Shown here piece by piece: positions 1-8,266 of a DNA stretch of 35,105 nt. How positions within the stretch are numbered: the first letter of the stretch is position 1; every line of letters begins with the position of its first letter. The stretch is taken from assembly GCA_038230955.1 (NCBI GenBank), contig JBBRMG010000011.1, positions 1-35,105 of the forward strand, written 5' to 3'. Both the position numbers and the translations under genes were made by a program. The notes beneath the pieces are model-generated. The model searched no databases. It saw only the letters and a list, made by a program, of their open reading frames with translations, and was not told where the DNA came from. Source of the DNA: JBBRMG01 sp038230955. GTDB taxonomy: Bacteria; Patescibacteriota; Doudnabacteria; UBA920.

Positions 1-39
1 CCAAATTCTAGCTATAGTGCAAAGGATGTGGGGTTGCTC

Positions 40-76
<37 letters not shown>

Positions 77-763
77 TAAAGAAAGCGTAACAGCTCACTG
101 GTCAAGCGATCCTGCGCCGACAATATATAGGGGCTAAGCTAGGTGCCGAAGACGTGGGTCATACATTAATTTATTATCGTATGGCGGTAGAGGAGCGTTG
201 TATGTGGGCTGAAGCGGCATCCGTTAGGAGCCGTGGACTGCATACAAGTGAGAATGTTGGAATAAGTAATATATATAGGGGTGAGAACCCCCTTCACCGA
301 ATACCCAAGGGTTCCTGGGCAACGATCGTCGTCCCAGGGTTAGTCGAGCCTAAGAGGCGGCCTTAAGAGGTCGCCCCGATGGAAAACAGGGTTGATATTC
401 CCTGACCACCGCATGATTATCTAAGGCGGGACGCATCAGGATAACACTAGCGTACTGTGAGTATGTGCGTTGCTATGCTCTGTAGGGTGGGGTTCCAGGC
501 AAATCCGGAACCTCTATGTCCTATTTCGATACCTCGCAAGAGATTCGAGACTGGACTGTAAACTCGAAAGCATGGAGAAATCTCGCAAGAGAAATTGGTG
601 TGAATCCAGGTGCCAAGAAAAGCGTCGTAGTCACGTCATGTGGTGCCCGTACCGCAAACCGACACAGGTGGGTGAGGAGAGAATCCTAAGGTGTCCGGAC
701 CAATGTTCGTTAAGGAACTCGGCAAAAAAGCAGGTGTACCTTCGGTATATACCTTGACCTTTT

Positions 764-1265
764 AGCATGCTGGGTGATGGAAAAGTTTGCGTTGTGGCTG
801 ATGTGTAATTGTAATTACAAAAGTTTTTTGCTTCAGATTTAATTCTGGAGTGAACATCACATCAAGTCATTCGCAGTTCGAAGACTATGAGTCCCCGTTG
901 AAAGCCTTGAAAGAGGGGGGAAATCCTCACGGAAAAGTTAGTGCGGATCACTCCGTACGCGCTCATAGGGGTGATCACGCGATCGCCAATGAAAATGTAG
1001 TGGTGGCCCGACAGATAGTTGATCCGGGAAGCCAACCTAGCGAGGCTGGGCGTTTCCTGACCACCATTTTCATTCTTCACTTCGGTGAGGGTAAACATGA
1101 TACTCAAGGTGCTTTAAAGCGGCGGCTTGAAACCATTATGTTTACTCTCCCGTTCTCCGTCTTGGCAAAGTGGATAAATCAATATTACGTCTTGTAGACT
1201 TTCTGTCTTCTTCAACAAGATCTATTAGTCATTTATACCACTTTGCCTCCATCTCCCAGCATGTT
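764..1265 (+). other. Large structured insertion in 23S helix 63 (ES27-like position)
   Basis: Between conserved rRNA segments (a helix ending near 763 and 'GGCCCGCAGCG' at 1271) lies about 470 nt with no counterpart in E. coli. It is closed by a 17-nt stem: 764-780 pairs with 1249-1265 with one mismatch and one G-U pair. Nested stems are visible: 800-805 with 858-863, 988-997 with 1065-1074 (plus a GTGG/CCAC extension), 1091-1101 with 1135-1145, and 1164-1179 with 1231-1247. No group I Q/R/S core motif was found. It may be a retained expansion segment or an intervening sequence excised by RNase III. Open frames inside it (850-1197 on +, 862-1107 on -) look incidental. Confidence 0.8.
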
Positions 1266-1431
1266 AATAAGGCCCGCAGCGAAAGATCTCCTCCGACTGT
1301 TTACCAAAAACTTAGGTCCGTGCTAAAGCGTAAGCTGATGTATACGGGCTGATGCCTGGCCAGTGTCAGTAGGTTAAAACGATTGGCGCAAGCTCGTCGT
1401 CCAAGCCCTGATGAACGCCGGCAGTAACTAT

Positions 1432-1685
1432 GAACAATTGTAGTTATAAAATTTGGCTATTTGCGGGAATCTCTGTGCACACATGAAAGTGATGTGCTTA
1501 AAGTTGTTAGTACTCGTCTGAAATATGGCAGTAAAAATCTAACAGATACAGACAATCCGCAGGGAAGGCTTATCTAGTAATTAAAGTAGTGATGATAAGA
1601 ACCCTCAACGACTACACGCCGAACCTCATTGATGCAGAGGATGATATAGTCTGATCTTGCAGGAGACTGCAAGCTAACATAAATG
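1432..1685 (+). mobile_element. Group I intron 1 in 23S rRNA (after U1917), no ORF
   Basis: The 5' exon ends GTAACTAT at 1431 (E. coli U1911-U1917) and the intron ends in G at 1685 before AAC (A1918). The internal guide GTAGTTA at 1440-1446 pairs with exon TAACTAT, with the expected U-G pair at the splice site. Core motifs: Q about 1551-1567 (GACAATCCGCAGGGAAG), R about 1603-1625 (CAACGACTACACGCC), S about 1638-1652 (GATGATATAGTC). It is 254 nt and has no endonuclease ORF, so it would depend on self-splicing alone. L1917 is a known bacterial intron site (Coxiella burnetii). Confidence 0.9.
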
Positions 1686-1699
1686 AACTGTTCTATGGT

Positions 1700-2477
1700 G
1701 AACGGAATTCCTTTCAAAAAATAATTTTGAAAGTTTTAAGCTGCCATAGTAAAACTTGGCTATATGCTGGAATATCTGAGTATCTCACAGTACTTGATGA
1801 AATCTTTAGCGTAATTTGAACTGACATAGTTCATACTTATGGTATGGAAATTTCAAGTGAAAATCTGATGAGTGCAGACAATCAGCAGGAAAGACTAGTT
1901 GGTTGGATTCTGGGATTTGTTGATGGGGAAGGATGCTTTTCGATTAATTTTTCGAAACAACCTGACCGCCAAGAACTAACGAGAATCCGTAGAGGATACA
2001 AAACTGGGTATCAAATTTCACACCACTTTGCAGTATCGCAGGGCGAACGTAGTCTTGCTGCTCTTGAGAAAGTTAAGAATTTCTTTGGAGTGGGCAAGAT
2101 ATACATTAATCGTCGACATGACAACCACAAGGAAGACATGTATAACTACAAAGTTACCAATCGAAATGATTTACTCCATGTTATTATCCCTTTCTTCGAG
2201 CAGTATTCTTTATACACTGCAAAGCAAAATGATTTTTCACTTTTTGCTCAATGTGTAAGGTTAATGCAACAAAATCATCATCTAATATTAGATGGCATGA
2301 TTGAAATTGCTAAACTTACTCAAGCAATGAATCATAAAAAATCACGAGAAAAACTAATTAGAATCCTCAGAGACTACACGCCAGGCTCTAACAAATTTGT
2401 TAGATGAAGATATAGTCCAGACTGTATGGCGACATACAGAATCGACAAAGATGGCTTAATTAAGCCTGATTTGCCCG
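1700..2477 (+). mobile_element. Group I intron 2 in 23S rRNA (after U1931), with LAGLIDADG ORF
   Basis: The 5' exon ends TTCTATGGT at 1699 and the 3' exon resumes at 2478 with AGCGAAATTCC (A1932). The internal guide GCCATAG, about 1743-1749, pairs perfectly with exon CTATGGT, with U-G at the splice site. Core motifs: Q 1877-1893, R about 2365-2385, S about 2406-2418. The endonuclease ORF lies between Q and R, so it is inserted in the P6 region. The P/Q/R/S and P9 sequences closely resemble those of introns 1 and 3, which suggests a common origin. L1931 is a known site in Thermotoga and others. Confidence 0.92.
1844..2407 (+). CDS. LAGLIDADG homing endonuclease (single motif), intron 2
   Basis: This 187-aa protein has one LAGLIDADG helix, GWILGFVDGEGCF, at about residues 21-33. 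It is therefore expected to act as a homodimer, like I-CreI, cutting intronless 23S alleles at the U1931 site to drive intron homing. The length fits single-motif enzymes. The frame begins upstream of ribozyme motif Q and ends downstream of R, so residues near 10-17 (SADNQQER) and near the C-terminus (ILRDYTPG) are encoded by core ribozyme nucleotides. The functional start could lie further in, nearer LVGWILG. No Shine-Dalgarno sequence is evident before ATG 1844. Family assignment is firm; target specificity is inferred from location only. Confidence 0.9.
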   Translation: MEISSENLMSADNQQERLVGWILGFVDGEGCFSINFSKQPDRQELTRIRRGYKTGYQISHHFAVSQGERSLAALEKVKNFFGVGKIYINRRHDNHKEDMYNYKVTNRNDLLHVIIPFFEQYSLYTAKQNDFSLFAQCVRLMQQNHHLILDGMIEIAKLTQAMNHKKSREKLIRILRDYTPGSNKFVR

Positions 2478-2806
2478 AGCGAAATTCCTTGTCGCGTAAG
2501 TTGCGACCCGCACGAACGGCATAACGAGTAGAGAACTGTCTTAACGAACAATCCGATGAACTTACAATGGCGGTAAAGATGCCGTCTACCCGCAGCAAGA
2601 CGGAAAGACCCTATGAAGCTTTACTATAGCGTGTCATTGAATTTATGTTTCAGCTGTTTAGTATAGGTGGGAGACTTTGATGGTCTGGCGCTAGCCGGAT
2701 CGGAGTCGCAATGTGAAATACCACCCTGTTGAGATGTGAATTCTAACCAGGACTTAACCTATTCTGGGACAGTGGCTCGTGGGTAGTTTAACTGGGGCGG
2801 TTGCCT

Positions 2807-3808
2807 CAACAGAATACTCATCCGTTACGCTCAAGAGCAATCTTGAGAAGAGTATTCCGGGGCGGTCTACTGGTAACAGTAGACGCAAATTTGGCTGTAT
2901 GCTGGAAACTCCGAGTATCTCAAAGTACGTAGCAATTTTAAATAATTGTTCGTGAAAATCTTTGAGTGCGGACAATCAGCAGGGAAGTCGTTTCGATCTT
3001 TCGCAAGAAAGAACGAGATTGACCCCTCAACGACTACATGCCGAACATCCTTTTATTATTCTCATATGGTGAGAATTGGTTTCGACTCCAGTTTCGAAAC
3101 AATAATTAAAAGGATGATGATATAGTCTGAACTGCATGGCGACATGCAGAGTCTTAATTATTAAGACGCTTAATTATGAATAGTAACCATATTAAGAGTT
3201 TTGCAAAGTCAGTTACATTGAATAAGCAACAAAGAGAAATCTTAGTTGGTACAATTCTTGGTGACGGACACTTGGAAACTCAAAATCAAGGTCGAACCTT
3301 TCGTCTTAAAGTAGATCACTCTATAAATCAAAAAGAGTACGCAGAATGGTTATACGCAAAGTTTAAAAACTTAACGCTAACCGGCCTGCAACTGAAACAG
3401 CAAGTTGTAAACGAAAAACAGTATCAAAAATATTGGTTTTCTACAATCAGTGTTGGCGCGTTCAGATATTATGGACAACTTTTCTATGTACGCAATAAAA
3501 AAGTGGTACCGCAAATAATATCCAAACTCGTTACACCGTTGTCCCTTGCAGTTTGGTTTATGGATGATGGATCGCTGAAGTCAAAAGCTCATCGAGCGCG
3601 CATAATCAATACGCAATCGTTTGATGCAGTTAGTCTTCAAAGACTCCAAGATATGTTATTAAAGAAATTTAATATCAAGACTACTTTAAGGAACCAGAAA
3701 GAAGGAATGCAATTATATATTCCTTCCACTGAGATAGAAAAGTTCGTAACATTAGTTAGACCCTTCATTATTCCTTCAATGGAATACAAAATTAAGATAA
3801 CATAATTG
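2807..3808 (+). mobile_element. Group I intron 3 in 23S rRNA (after about U2262), with LAGLIDADG ORF
   Basis: Exon GGTTGCCT ends at 2806, nine bases after the P-loop GGGG. The 3' exon resumes at 3809 with CCTAAATGGTAACGG, and joining restores the normal helix. An internal guide GGGCGGTC (about 2860-2868) pairs with the 5' exon, with U-G at the splice site. Core motifs: Q 2971-2987, R about 3023-3046, S about 3114-3130. The ORF begins after S, so it sits in the P9 region near the 3' end rather than in P6. The core sequence is close to introns 1 and 2. Confidence 0.9.
3176..3805 (+). CDS. LAGLIDADG homing endonuclease (two-motif type), intron 3
   Basis: This 209-aa protein has two LAGLIDADG-like motifs, ILVGTILGDGHLE at about residues 22-34 and LAVWFMDDGSLKS at about 124-136. 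This is the arrangement of the LAGLIDADG_2 (PF03161-type) family seen in organellar group I introns, which act as monomers. It is a different subfamily from the endonucleases of introns 2 and 4. The ORF lies downstream of the ribozyme core and its TAA stop ends 3 nt before the intron's terminal G. The likely role is homing of intron 3 into intronless 23S genes, possibly also splicing assistance (maturase), which the sequence does not show. Confidence 0.9.
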   Translation: MNSNHIKSFAKSVTLNKQQREILVGTILGDGHLETQNQGRTFRLKVDHSINQKEYAEWLYAKFKNLTLTGLQLKQQVVNEKQYQKYWFSTISVGAFRYYGQLFYVRNKKVVPQIISKLVTPLSLAVWFMDDGSLKSKAHRARIINTQSFDAVSLQRLQDMLLKKFNIKTTLRNQKEGMQLYIPSTEIEKFVTLVRPFIIPSMEYKIKIT

Positions 3809-4036
3809 CCTAAATGGTAACGGAGGCGTTTATTAAGGTAGGCTAGGCATGGATGGAAATCATGCTGGTAGTGCAAACGCATAAGCCTGCTTGACTGCAA
3901 GAGTGGCGACTCGCGCAGGTACGAAAGTAGAAGTTAGTGATCCGATGCGTTCGAGTGGAAGACGCAAAGCCCAACGGATAAAAGTTACTCTAGGGATAAC
4001 AGGCTGATCTTCTCCAAGAGTCCACATCGACGAGAA

Positions 4037-4074
<38 letters not shown>

Positions 4075-4078
4075 GTGA

Positions 4079-4115
<37 letters not shown>

Positions 4116-4204
4116 TGGTACGCGAGCTGGGTTCAAAACGTCGTGAGACAGTTTGGTCCTTATCTGCTGTGGGTGTACGAAACTTGTGTGGTCACTTCTC
4201 TAGT

Positions 4205-4978
4205 AAAGATTTGCTACCATGCGAAGTAATTCGCATTGAAAATTCGGCTAATAACGGTGAAATCTTTAGCGAAATTTTATGTGTTGATAGCTATACTATA
4301 TAAACGGTCCCGTTTGTATAGCACAATGGAACATAAGATATTATTAAAGACAATACCGTGGGAAGTCGATCTAAGGTTGAACTCGCATATATTGCCGGTT
4401 TCCTGGATGGAGACGGCAGCTTAATGCTTCAAATTAAGAAACGTTCTGATAGCCCAAAAGTTCGTTTCATGTCGACAATCTGTTTTTATCAGGATGTCAG
4501 GCATGAACAAGGACTTCTATGGATTCAGAACAAACTTAATATTGGATACCTGTCCCATCGTAATGATGGGATGGCGGAATTAAGGATAAATGGGTTCAAG
4601 CAAACTAAGAATATTCTTGGTGAGCTTATGCCCTATATTATCTTTAAGCAGCATCAAGCACAGGCTCTTTATAAAGCGGTATGCGTGTTGAGTGATAAAA
4701 CTATCAGTAATCTCAATCGATTGGAACTGGCCGAGATTATTAGTTGCATCACTATAATTCAGAATAATAACTATAGTACTAAGTACAAAAAGTCAAAGTC
4801 TGAGTTAGAATCAATTTTAGGTTTGACCCCGTAACGACTGACCCGAAAGGGGAGATTCCAGAATACTGGAATAATACGCCGACTCCTATATGAGAAAACA
4901 GAAGGCTATGAGCTAGACTCTAAGGCCACTGATAGGATGAAGATATAGTCTGCGCTTCTAGTGATAGAAGAATTCGTG
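4205..4978 (+). mobile_element. Group I intron 4 in the sarcin-ricin loop of 23S rRNA (after U2656)
   Basis: The 5' exon ends TTCTCTAGT at 4204 and the 3' exon resumes at 4979 with ACGAGAGGACC. Joining gives AGTACGAGAGGACC, the universal sarcin-ricin loop, so the insertion is between U2656 and A2657. The intron ends in G (4978). A short P1 is possible, exon UAGU with GCTA at about 4213-4216, followed by a 7-bp hairpin at 4218-4235. Core motifs: Q 4349-4365 (GACAATACCGTGGGAAG), R about 4826-4843, S about 4938-4952 (GAAGATATAGTC). P1 is weaker than in introns 1-3, and the core is more divergent, so this is probably an independent acquisition. Confidence 0.87.
4358..4834 (+). CDS. LAGLIDADG homing endonuclease (single motif), intron 4
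   Basis: This 158-aa protein has one LAGLIDADG helix, AYIAGFLDGDGSLML, at about residues 10-24, again suggesting a homodimeric I-CreI-like enzyme that would cleave intronless sarcin-ricin loop DNA. The only good start is GTG at 4358, which lies inside ribozyme motif Q. The TAA stop (4832-4834) lies inside motif R, so the gene fills the P6 region and shares nucleotides with the core at both ends. An in-frame stop at 4334 blocks upstream extension. It is slightly shorter than I-CreI. The family call is secure; translation from within the core is inferred. Confidence 0.87.
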   Translation: MGSRSKVELAYIAGFLDGDGSLMLQIKKRSDSPKVRFMSTICFYQDVRHEQGLLWIQNKLNIGYLSHRNDGMAELRINGFKQTKNILGELMPYIIFKQHQAQALYKAVCVLSDKTISNLNRLELAEIISCITIIQNNNYSTKYKKSKSELESILGLTP

Positions 4979-5293
4979 ACGAGAGGACCGAGAAGTATCG
5001 ACCTCTGGTGTACCCGTTGTTCCTTCAGGAGCATGGCGGGGTAGCTAGGTCGAGTTTAGATAAGCGCTGAAAGCATATAAGCGCGAAGCTGTCCACAAGA
5101 CTAGGTTTCGTTGTCTAAATTTATTTAGACGAAAGGTTCGCGGAAGACTACCGCGTATTAAACCAATAGTTCTATTTGTCGAAGTAGCAATACCGAGACA
5201 GAGCGAGCTGGAGGTTCTATAGGCCGCAGGTGGAAGCACGGTAACGTGTTGAGCCGAGTGGTACTAATCAACCGAAAGTTTTAATTTGACCTT

Positions 5294-5546
5294 TTCGATG
5301 GTGCAATTGCACCACTGATTGACGGGTAATTTGCGAAAGCAAAATTATTCAACGATACGATGAATGTCTAAACTTAAACAAATAATGGTTCTGGGAGCGA
5401 TTGCTCTCATCTTGCTAAGTGTTACATTTTTTTTCTACCATATCTCCCAGGGCTTAGCGCTGTCGCTTAAGCCCTAGTCAAAATTGAAGAGCCTCTAATA
5501 AAGGCCCTCCAAAGGAGCCGCATACATACTAGATGCATGCATTCCT
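5294..5546 (+). other. 23S-5S internal transcribed spacer with processing hairpins
   Basis: No tRNA is present in this roughly 250-nt spacer. It contains several inverted repeats: GTGCAATTGCAC near 5310; AATTTGC-GAAA-GCAAAATT near 5330-5347; CTGGGAG (5391-5397) with CTCCCAG (5444-5450); a 10-bp hairpin at 5450-5474 (GGGCTTA...TAAGCCC); and CCAAAGGA with TCCTTTGG just before 5S. These are plausible RNase III/E processing stems. A 37-codon hydrophobic ORF (5364-5477) overlaps these repeats and is not called as a gene. Confidence 0.7.
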
Positions 5547-5548
5547 TT

Positions 5549-5660
5549 GGGTGGCATTTACGGCAGGGCCCGACCTGATCCCTTCCCGAACTCAGAAGTC
5601 AAAACTGCTTGTGCCGATGATACTCCCATGCATGTGGGTGGAAAAGTAGGTAGCTGCCCT
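5549..5660 (+). rRNA. rrf: 5S ribosomal RNA
   Basis: The core CGACCTGATCCCTTCCCGAA and the following CTCAGAAGTCAAAAC match the conserved helix II/III and loop region of bacterial 5S rRNA. Helix I forms between GGGTGGC (5549-5555) and GCTGCCC (5653-5659). The length, about 112 nt, is normal. It lies downstream of 23S and directly upstream of a strong terminator, so it is the last gene of the rrn operon. Confidence 0.95.
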
Positions 5661-5668
5661 TATATGAT

Positions 5669-5696
5669 AAAACTCCGGATCAAACCGGAGTTTTTT
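5669..5696 (+). terminator. Rho-independent terminator of the rrn operon
   Basis: AAAACTCCGG, a 6-nt loop, then CCGGAGTTTTTT: a GC-rich stem followed by a T run, 8 nt after the 5S 3' end. Confidence 0.93.
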
Positions 5697-5701
5697 CGTG
5701 C

Positions 5702-5730
5702 TTGCAATTTCTCATCATATCTGCTATAAT
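5702..5730 (+). promoter_or_regulatory. Sigma70-type promoter of the surface protein gene
   Basis: TTGCAA (5702-5707), 17-nt spacer, perfect TATAAT (5725-5730). The predicted start of transcription is near 5737. AAAAAGG follows at 5746-5752, just before the TTG start at 5756. Confidence 0.8.
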
Positions 5731-5755
5731 ATAGTTAAGTTAATCAAAAAGGTCT

Positions 5756-6871
5756 TTGCCAAAACTAGCAAAAGCCCAAGAAACAAAATTAAAACCTAAT
5801 AGTATGAAGAAATCATCCTCACTTGGGGAGTTGTTGTCTTTTACGAAGGACACTGTGGCTGGTACTCCAGTCCCTAGAGTTGCTTCGTTTGGCATGATTG
5901 CCATGGCTGCCATAGCGTTATTGGCTATGCTCCCTGTGGCTCAAATTGAGCTGTCAGAGTCCCCCGATGTACCCAATATGGCTCTTCGTAGCGCAGTCTC
6001 AGTTACCCCAGGACTGGCTCAAGTTTTAGGCCAACAAACTTTTGAGAAATCATTAGTTTACGCTAATGCTAATGTCAAAGTCTGGGCTAAGCCAGATCAG
6101 TACGACAGTATTACGGCCAAGTGGAGCTACATCATTTCATGGGCTCGCCAAGGAAAACGCCAAGGATCTATTTTTATCAATGGTAATTCATTCGTAGAAA
6201 ATGCTAGTGGTAGTGGTGAACAGTCAACCGGGTTTAGTCTATCGCCAGGAGCGACCTATAGTGTCACTTATTTTTCTTTAGTGAACGGTAAGGGTGTGAA
6301 GGTAGCGAAAGATCGACCATTCACCGTATTGGCTGCTCAAGATACAACTGCAGCTCAGCCAGCTGATGAAGTAGAAGACAATGGTGCTCCATTGCCTAAT
6401 ACTACAGGTGGCAAGAAAAACCCTATGCCACTGACTACTGCTCCTGCTAATACTAGAAATGGTGATAAGGCTCCGCCAACAAATTCGAGCGACACAAGTA
6501 CTACCGACAAGCCAGTAGTCCCACACTTTGAATTTTTAAATAAGGACATACCACAAGGTACAGTCGGTGTGCCTTACTCAGCCAAAATTTATTTCCGTTA
6601 TGTCATTGCAAAAGGAGCCACTAACTTTGCTTCCAATGCTAAGTTCCGAGGGTTACCTGCAGGAGTGGGTACAGGCAGTTCATCAGGAAACGATACAGTT
6701 ATAGGGATTCTTCCGGGATTGGAAGGCCCAAATGGTCTAGCTTCAGTGACTATTCATGGTACCCCAACATCAGCCGGTACATTCAAAGTTAACTTAGCGC
6801 TCACTGACCAATATACTGCGAATGCTGATCAGTCGTTTGCTTTGAATATTGCTATAGGAACCCATCAATAG
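5756..6871 (+). CDS. Membrane-anchored or secreted surface protein with a putative Ig-like (He_PIG) domain
   Basis: This 371-aa protein has a basic N-terminal segment, one hydrophobic helix at about residues 45-62 (MIAMAAIALLAMLPVAQI), a beta-rich region (about 95-195), a Thr/Asn/Pro-rich linker (about 195-255) and a C-terminal domain. The C-terminal domain has the hallmarks of putative Ig domains: GTVGVPYSAKI, FRGLPAGV, and IHGTPTSAGTFKVNLALTD. The family is associated with cell-surface adhesion or cell-wall proteins; the ligand is unknown. The start used is TTG 5756, preceded by AAAAAGG and a consensus promoter. ATG 5804 (MKKSSSLGELL) is a realistic alternative and leaves the hydrophobic helix intact. 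The gene is monocistronic, flanked by its own promoter and a strong terminator. Confidence 0.75.
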   Translation: MPKLAKAQETKLKPNSMKKSSSLGELLSFTKDTVAGTPVPRVASFGMIAMAAIALLAMLPVAQIELSESPDVPNMALRSAVSVTPGLAQVLGQQTFEKSLVYANANVKVWAKPDQYDSITAKWSYIISWARQGKRQGSIFINGNSFVENASGSGEQSTGFSLSPGATYSVTYFSLVNGKGVKVAKDRPFTVLAAQDTTAAQPADEVEDNGAPLPNTTGGKKNPMPLTTAPANTRNGDKAPPTNSSDTSTTDKPVVPHFEFLNKDIPQGTVGVPYSAKIYFRYVIAKGATNFASNAKFRGLPAGVGTGSSSGNDTVIGILPGLEGPNGLASVTIHGTPTSAGTFKVNLALTDQYTANADQSFALNIAIGTHQ

Positions 6872-6894
6872 CCAATATCTTCATATTACCCATA

Positions 6895-6922
6895 AAAACT
6901 CCCAGTATTCTGGGAGTTTTTT
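6895..6922 (+). terminator. Rho-independent terminator after the surface protein gene
   Basis: AAAACTCCCAG, TATT loop, CTGGGAGTTTTTT. Strong stem with a U tail, 24 nt after the stop codon. Confidence 0.92.
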
Positions 6923-6948
6923 GTTATCTTGGTAAGATAAAGTATACT
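6921..6948 (+). promoter_or_regulatory. Promoter of the nucleotidyltransferase gene; probable leaderless start
   Basis: TTGTTA (6921-6926), 16-nt spacer, TATACT (6943-6948). Only 7 nt separate the -10 box from ATG 6956, so transcription would begin at or next to the start codon. No Shine-Dalgarno sequence is present. Confidence 0.65.
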
Positions 6949-6955
6949 TAAACTA

Positions 6956-7696
6956 ATGGATGTTCAAATCGTCATTTTGGCTGCTGGGCGGGGGCGCAGG
7001 CTTGGCCACAAGACATTACCCAAAGTGCTTATTCCACTGAAAGGCAAGCCGGTTATTTTGTATACATTGGCGCAGATTAAGAAGATCAAGGATTTACCAC
7101 CCCCAATTATAGTGATAGGCCATATGGCTACTATAGTTAAGCGACAGTTAGGATCGGAGTATAGGTATGCTATTCAGCAGGACCAGTTGGGAACTGCTCA
7201 TGCAGTATGGTCCGCTGAGCAACAGATTACTGCTAAAAATATATTAGTAGTGAATGGAGACATGCCGTTTATCACCGCTAGCAGTTTGAAGAAATTGATA
7301 TCACTACATACCAGTCAGGAGGCAGTGATTTCCATGCTCACTGGCTACGTGCCAAGTTTCGGCGGTAAGTATGAAGTGTACGATGAATTTGGGCGTATCT
7401 TACGCAATAAGTATGGTGAGATTGAAAAAATTCGGGAAGCTGCGGACGCAACGTCAGCTGAAAAAGGGATTCGAGAAGTGAATGCTGGCATTTATATGTT
7501 TCGAACTGCCTGGCTGTGGAATAATATAGATAAGATTGGGAATGATAACGCGCTGAATCAATTTTATCTGACAGATATAATTGAAGTAGCTATTGAGGAA
7601 GGAGTGGTTATACATTCGCAGACAGTTAATATTAAAGAAACTTTTGGGATTAACACTTTGGCTCAACTCCAGCAAGCAGAGAAGCTTAATCCTTGA
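6956..7696 (+). CDS. GlmU-like sugar-nucleotide nucleotidyltransferase (pyrophosphorylase domain only)
   Basis: This 246-aa NTP-transferase fold protein would transfer a nucleotidyl group from UTP (or another NTP) to a sugar-1-phosphate. The signature VILAAGRGRRLGHKTLPKVL is at residues 6-25, with the lysine expected to bind phosphate. QDQLGTAHAV (about 75-84) and VNGDMPFI (about 99-106, the metal-binding Asp) match the uridylyltransferase half of GlmU. E. coli GlmU is about 456 aa; the C-terminal left-handed beta-helix acetyltransferase is absent, so this is a stand-alone pyrophosphorylase. The exact sugar is not certain (GlcNAc-1-P is the best guess). It overlaps or nearly touches the downstream methyltransferase gene, suggesting co-transcription. 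Confidence 0.85.
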   Translation: MDVQIVILAAGRGRRLGHKTLPKVLIPLKGKPVILYTLAQIKKIKDLPPPIIVIGHMATIVKRQLGSEYRYAIQQDQLGTAHAVWSAEQQITAKNILVVNGDMPFITASSLKKLISLHTSQEAVISMLTGYVPSFGGKYEVYDEFGRILRNKYGEIEKIREAADATSAEKGIREVNAGIYMFRTAWLWNNIDKIGNDNALNQFYLTDIIEVAIEEGVVIHSQTVNIKETFGINTLAQLQQAEKLNP

Positions 7697-7704
7697 TTAC
7701 AATT

Positions 7705-8241
7705 ATGACTTTGTATTATATTTTTTTAGGAGTTACTTTAATCCTTAGCCTTGGGTTGGTATTTGTAATGATCAGCAGCTTGGTTAGTTTTGTCATTACA
7801 GCAGTACCGTTTATCCCTAGCCCAGTTAAAGATGTCAGAACTGTGGCTCAGCATTTGGGGTTGTCGGCCAAAGACCATGTGTATGACTTAGGCAGTGGCA
7901 ACGGTCGCGTACTATTTGAGATAGAGAGCGTGAGCGGAGCGCGAACTACGGGGTACGAATTAATGAGATGGACCCACATTTATGCTCGCACGTTGGGCCT
8001 CATGAAGCATTCCAGAGCGCAATTTATTCGGCGCAATTTTTTAAAAGAAAACCTAAGCACTGCGACTGTTGTATATTGCTATCTTTATCCGCATCTTATG
8101 ACCAAGGTTGGCGAAAAAGTTATGGCAGAGTGTAAGCCGGGAACTACCGTGGTGTCTCGGGATTTCCGCATTCCTAACTTAATTCAAACTGATCACATTC
8201 AGCTCAACAAAACTCATGAGGTTTATATTTACGTGGTATAA
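7705..8241 (+). CDS. Membrane-anchored SAM-dependent methyltransferase, FAM173/ATPSCKMT-like
   Basis: This protein of about 178 aa has an N-terminal transmembrane helix (about residues 2-34), then FIPSPVKDV and a class I methyltransferase motif I, VYDLGSGNGRVLFE. GYELMRW follows, then RAQFIRRNFLKENL. The order, a membrane helix, a P(F/Y)-x-P-x-P-like segment, DLGSGxGR, GYExxxW, then RxNFxxxNL, resembles the FAM173 family. The mitochondrial members of that family methylate a lysine of ATP synthase subunit c. The protein substrate here is unknown. ATG 7705 is used; TTG 7693 overlaps the upstream TGA stop and is an alternative implying translational coupling. The class is firm, the FAM173 relationship is inferred from motif order. 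Confidence 0.78.
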   Translation: MTLYYIFLGVTLILSLGLVFVMISSLVSFVITAVPFIPSPVKDVRTVAQHLGLSAKDHVYDLGSGNGRVLFEIESVSGARTTGYELMRWTHIYARTLGLMKHSRAQFIRRNFLKENLSTATVVYCYLYPHLMTKVGEKVMAECKPGTTVVSRDFRIPNLIQTDHIQLNKTHEVYIYVV

Positions 8242-8266
8242 TTATCGAGTATAAATAACTGCAATT

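Noticed and set aside
154..757. Open frames 154-366 and 470-757 on the + strand
   Set aside because: They lie wholly in conserved 23S rRNA exon sequence.
850..1197. Overlapping + and - open frames inside the helix 63 insertion
   Set aside because: The DNA is a series of RNA stem-loops; the peptides show no family motifs and both strands are open because of the inverted repeats.
764..1265. Helix 63 insertion as a fifth group I intron
   Set aside because: I found no Q, R or S core motifs and no U/G splice boundaries; its ends form a continuous stem.
5364..5477. 37-codon hydrophobic ORF in the 23S-5S spacer
   Set aside because: It overlaps processing hairpins, has no Shine-Dalgarno sequence or promoter of its own, and is short enough to be chance. 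It would need conservation to be believed.
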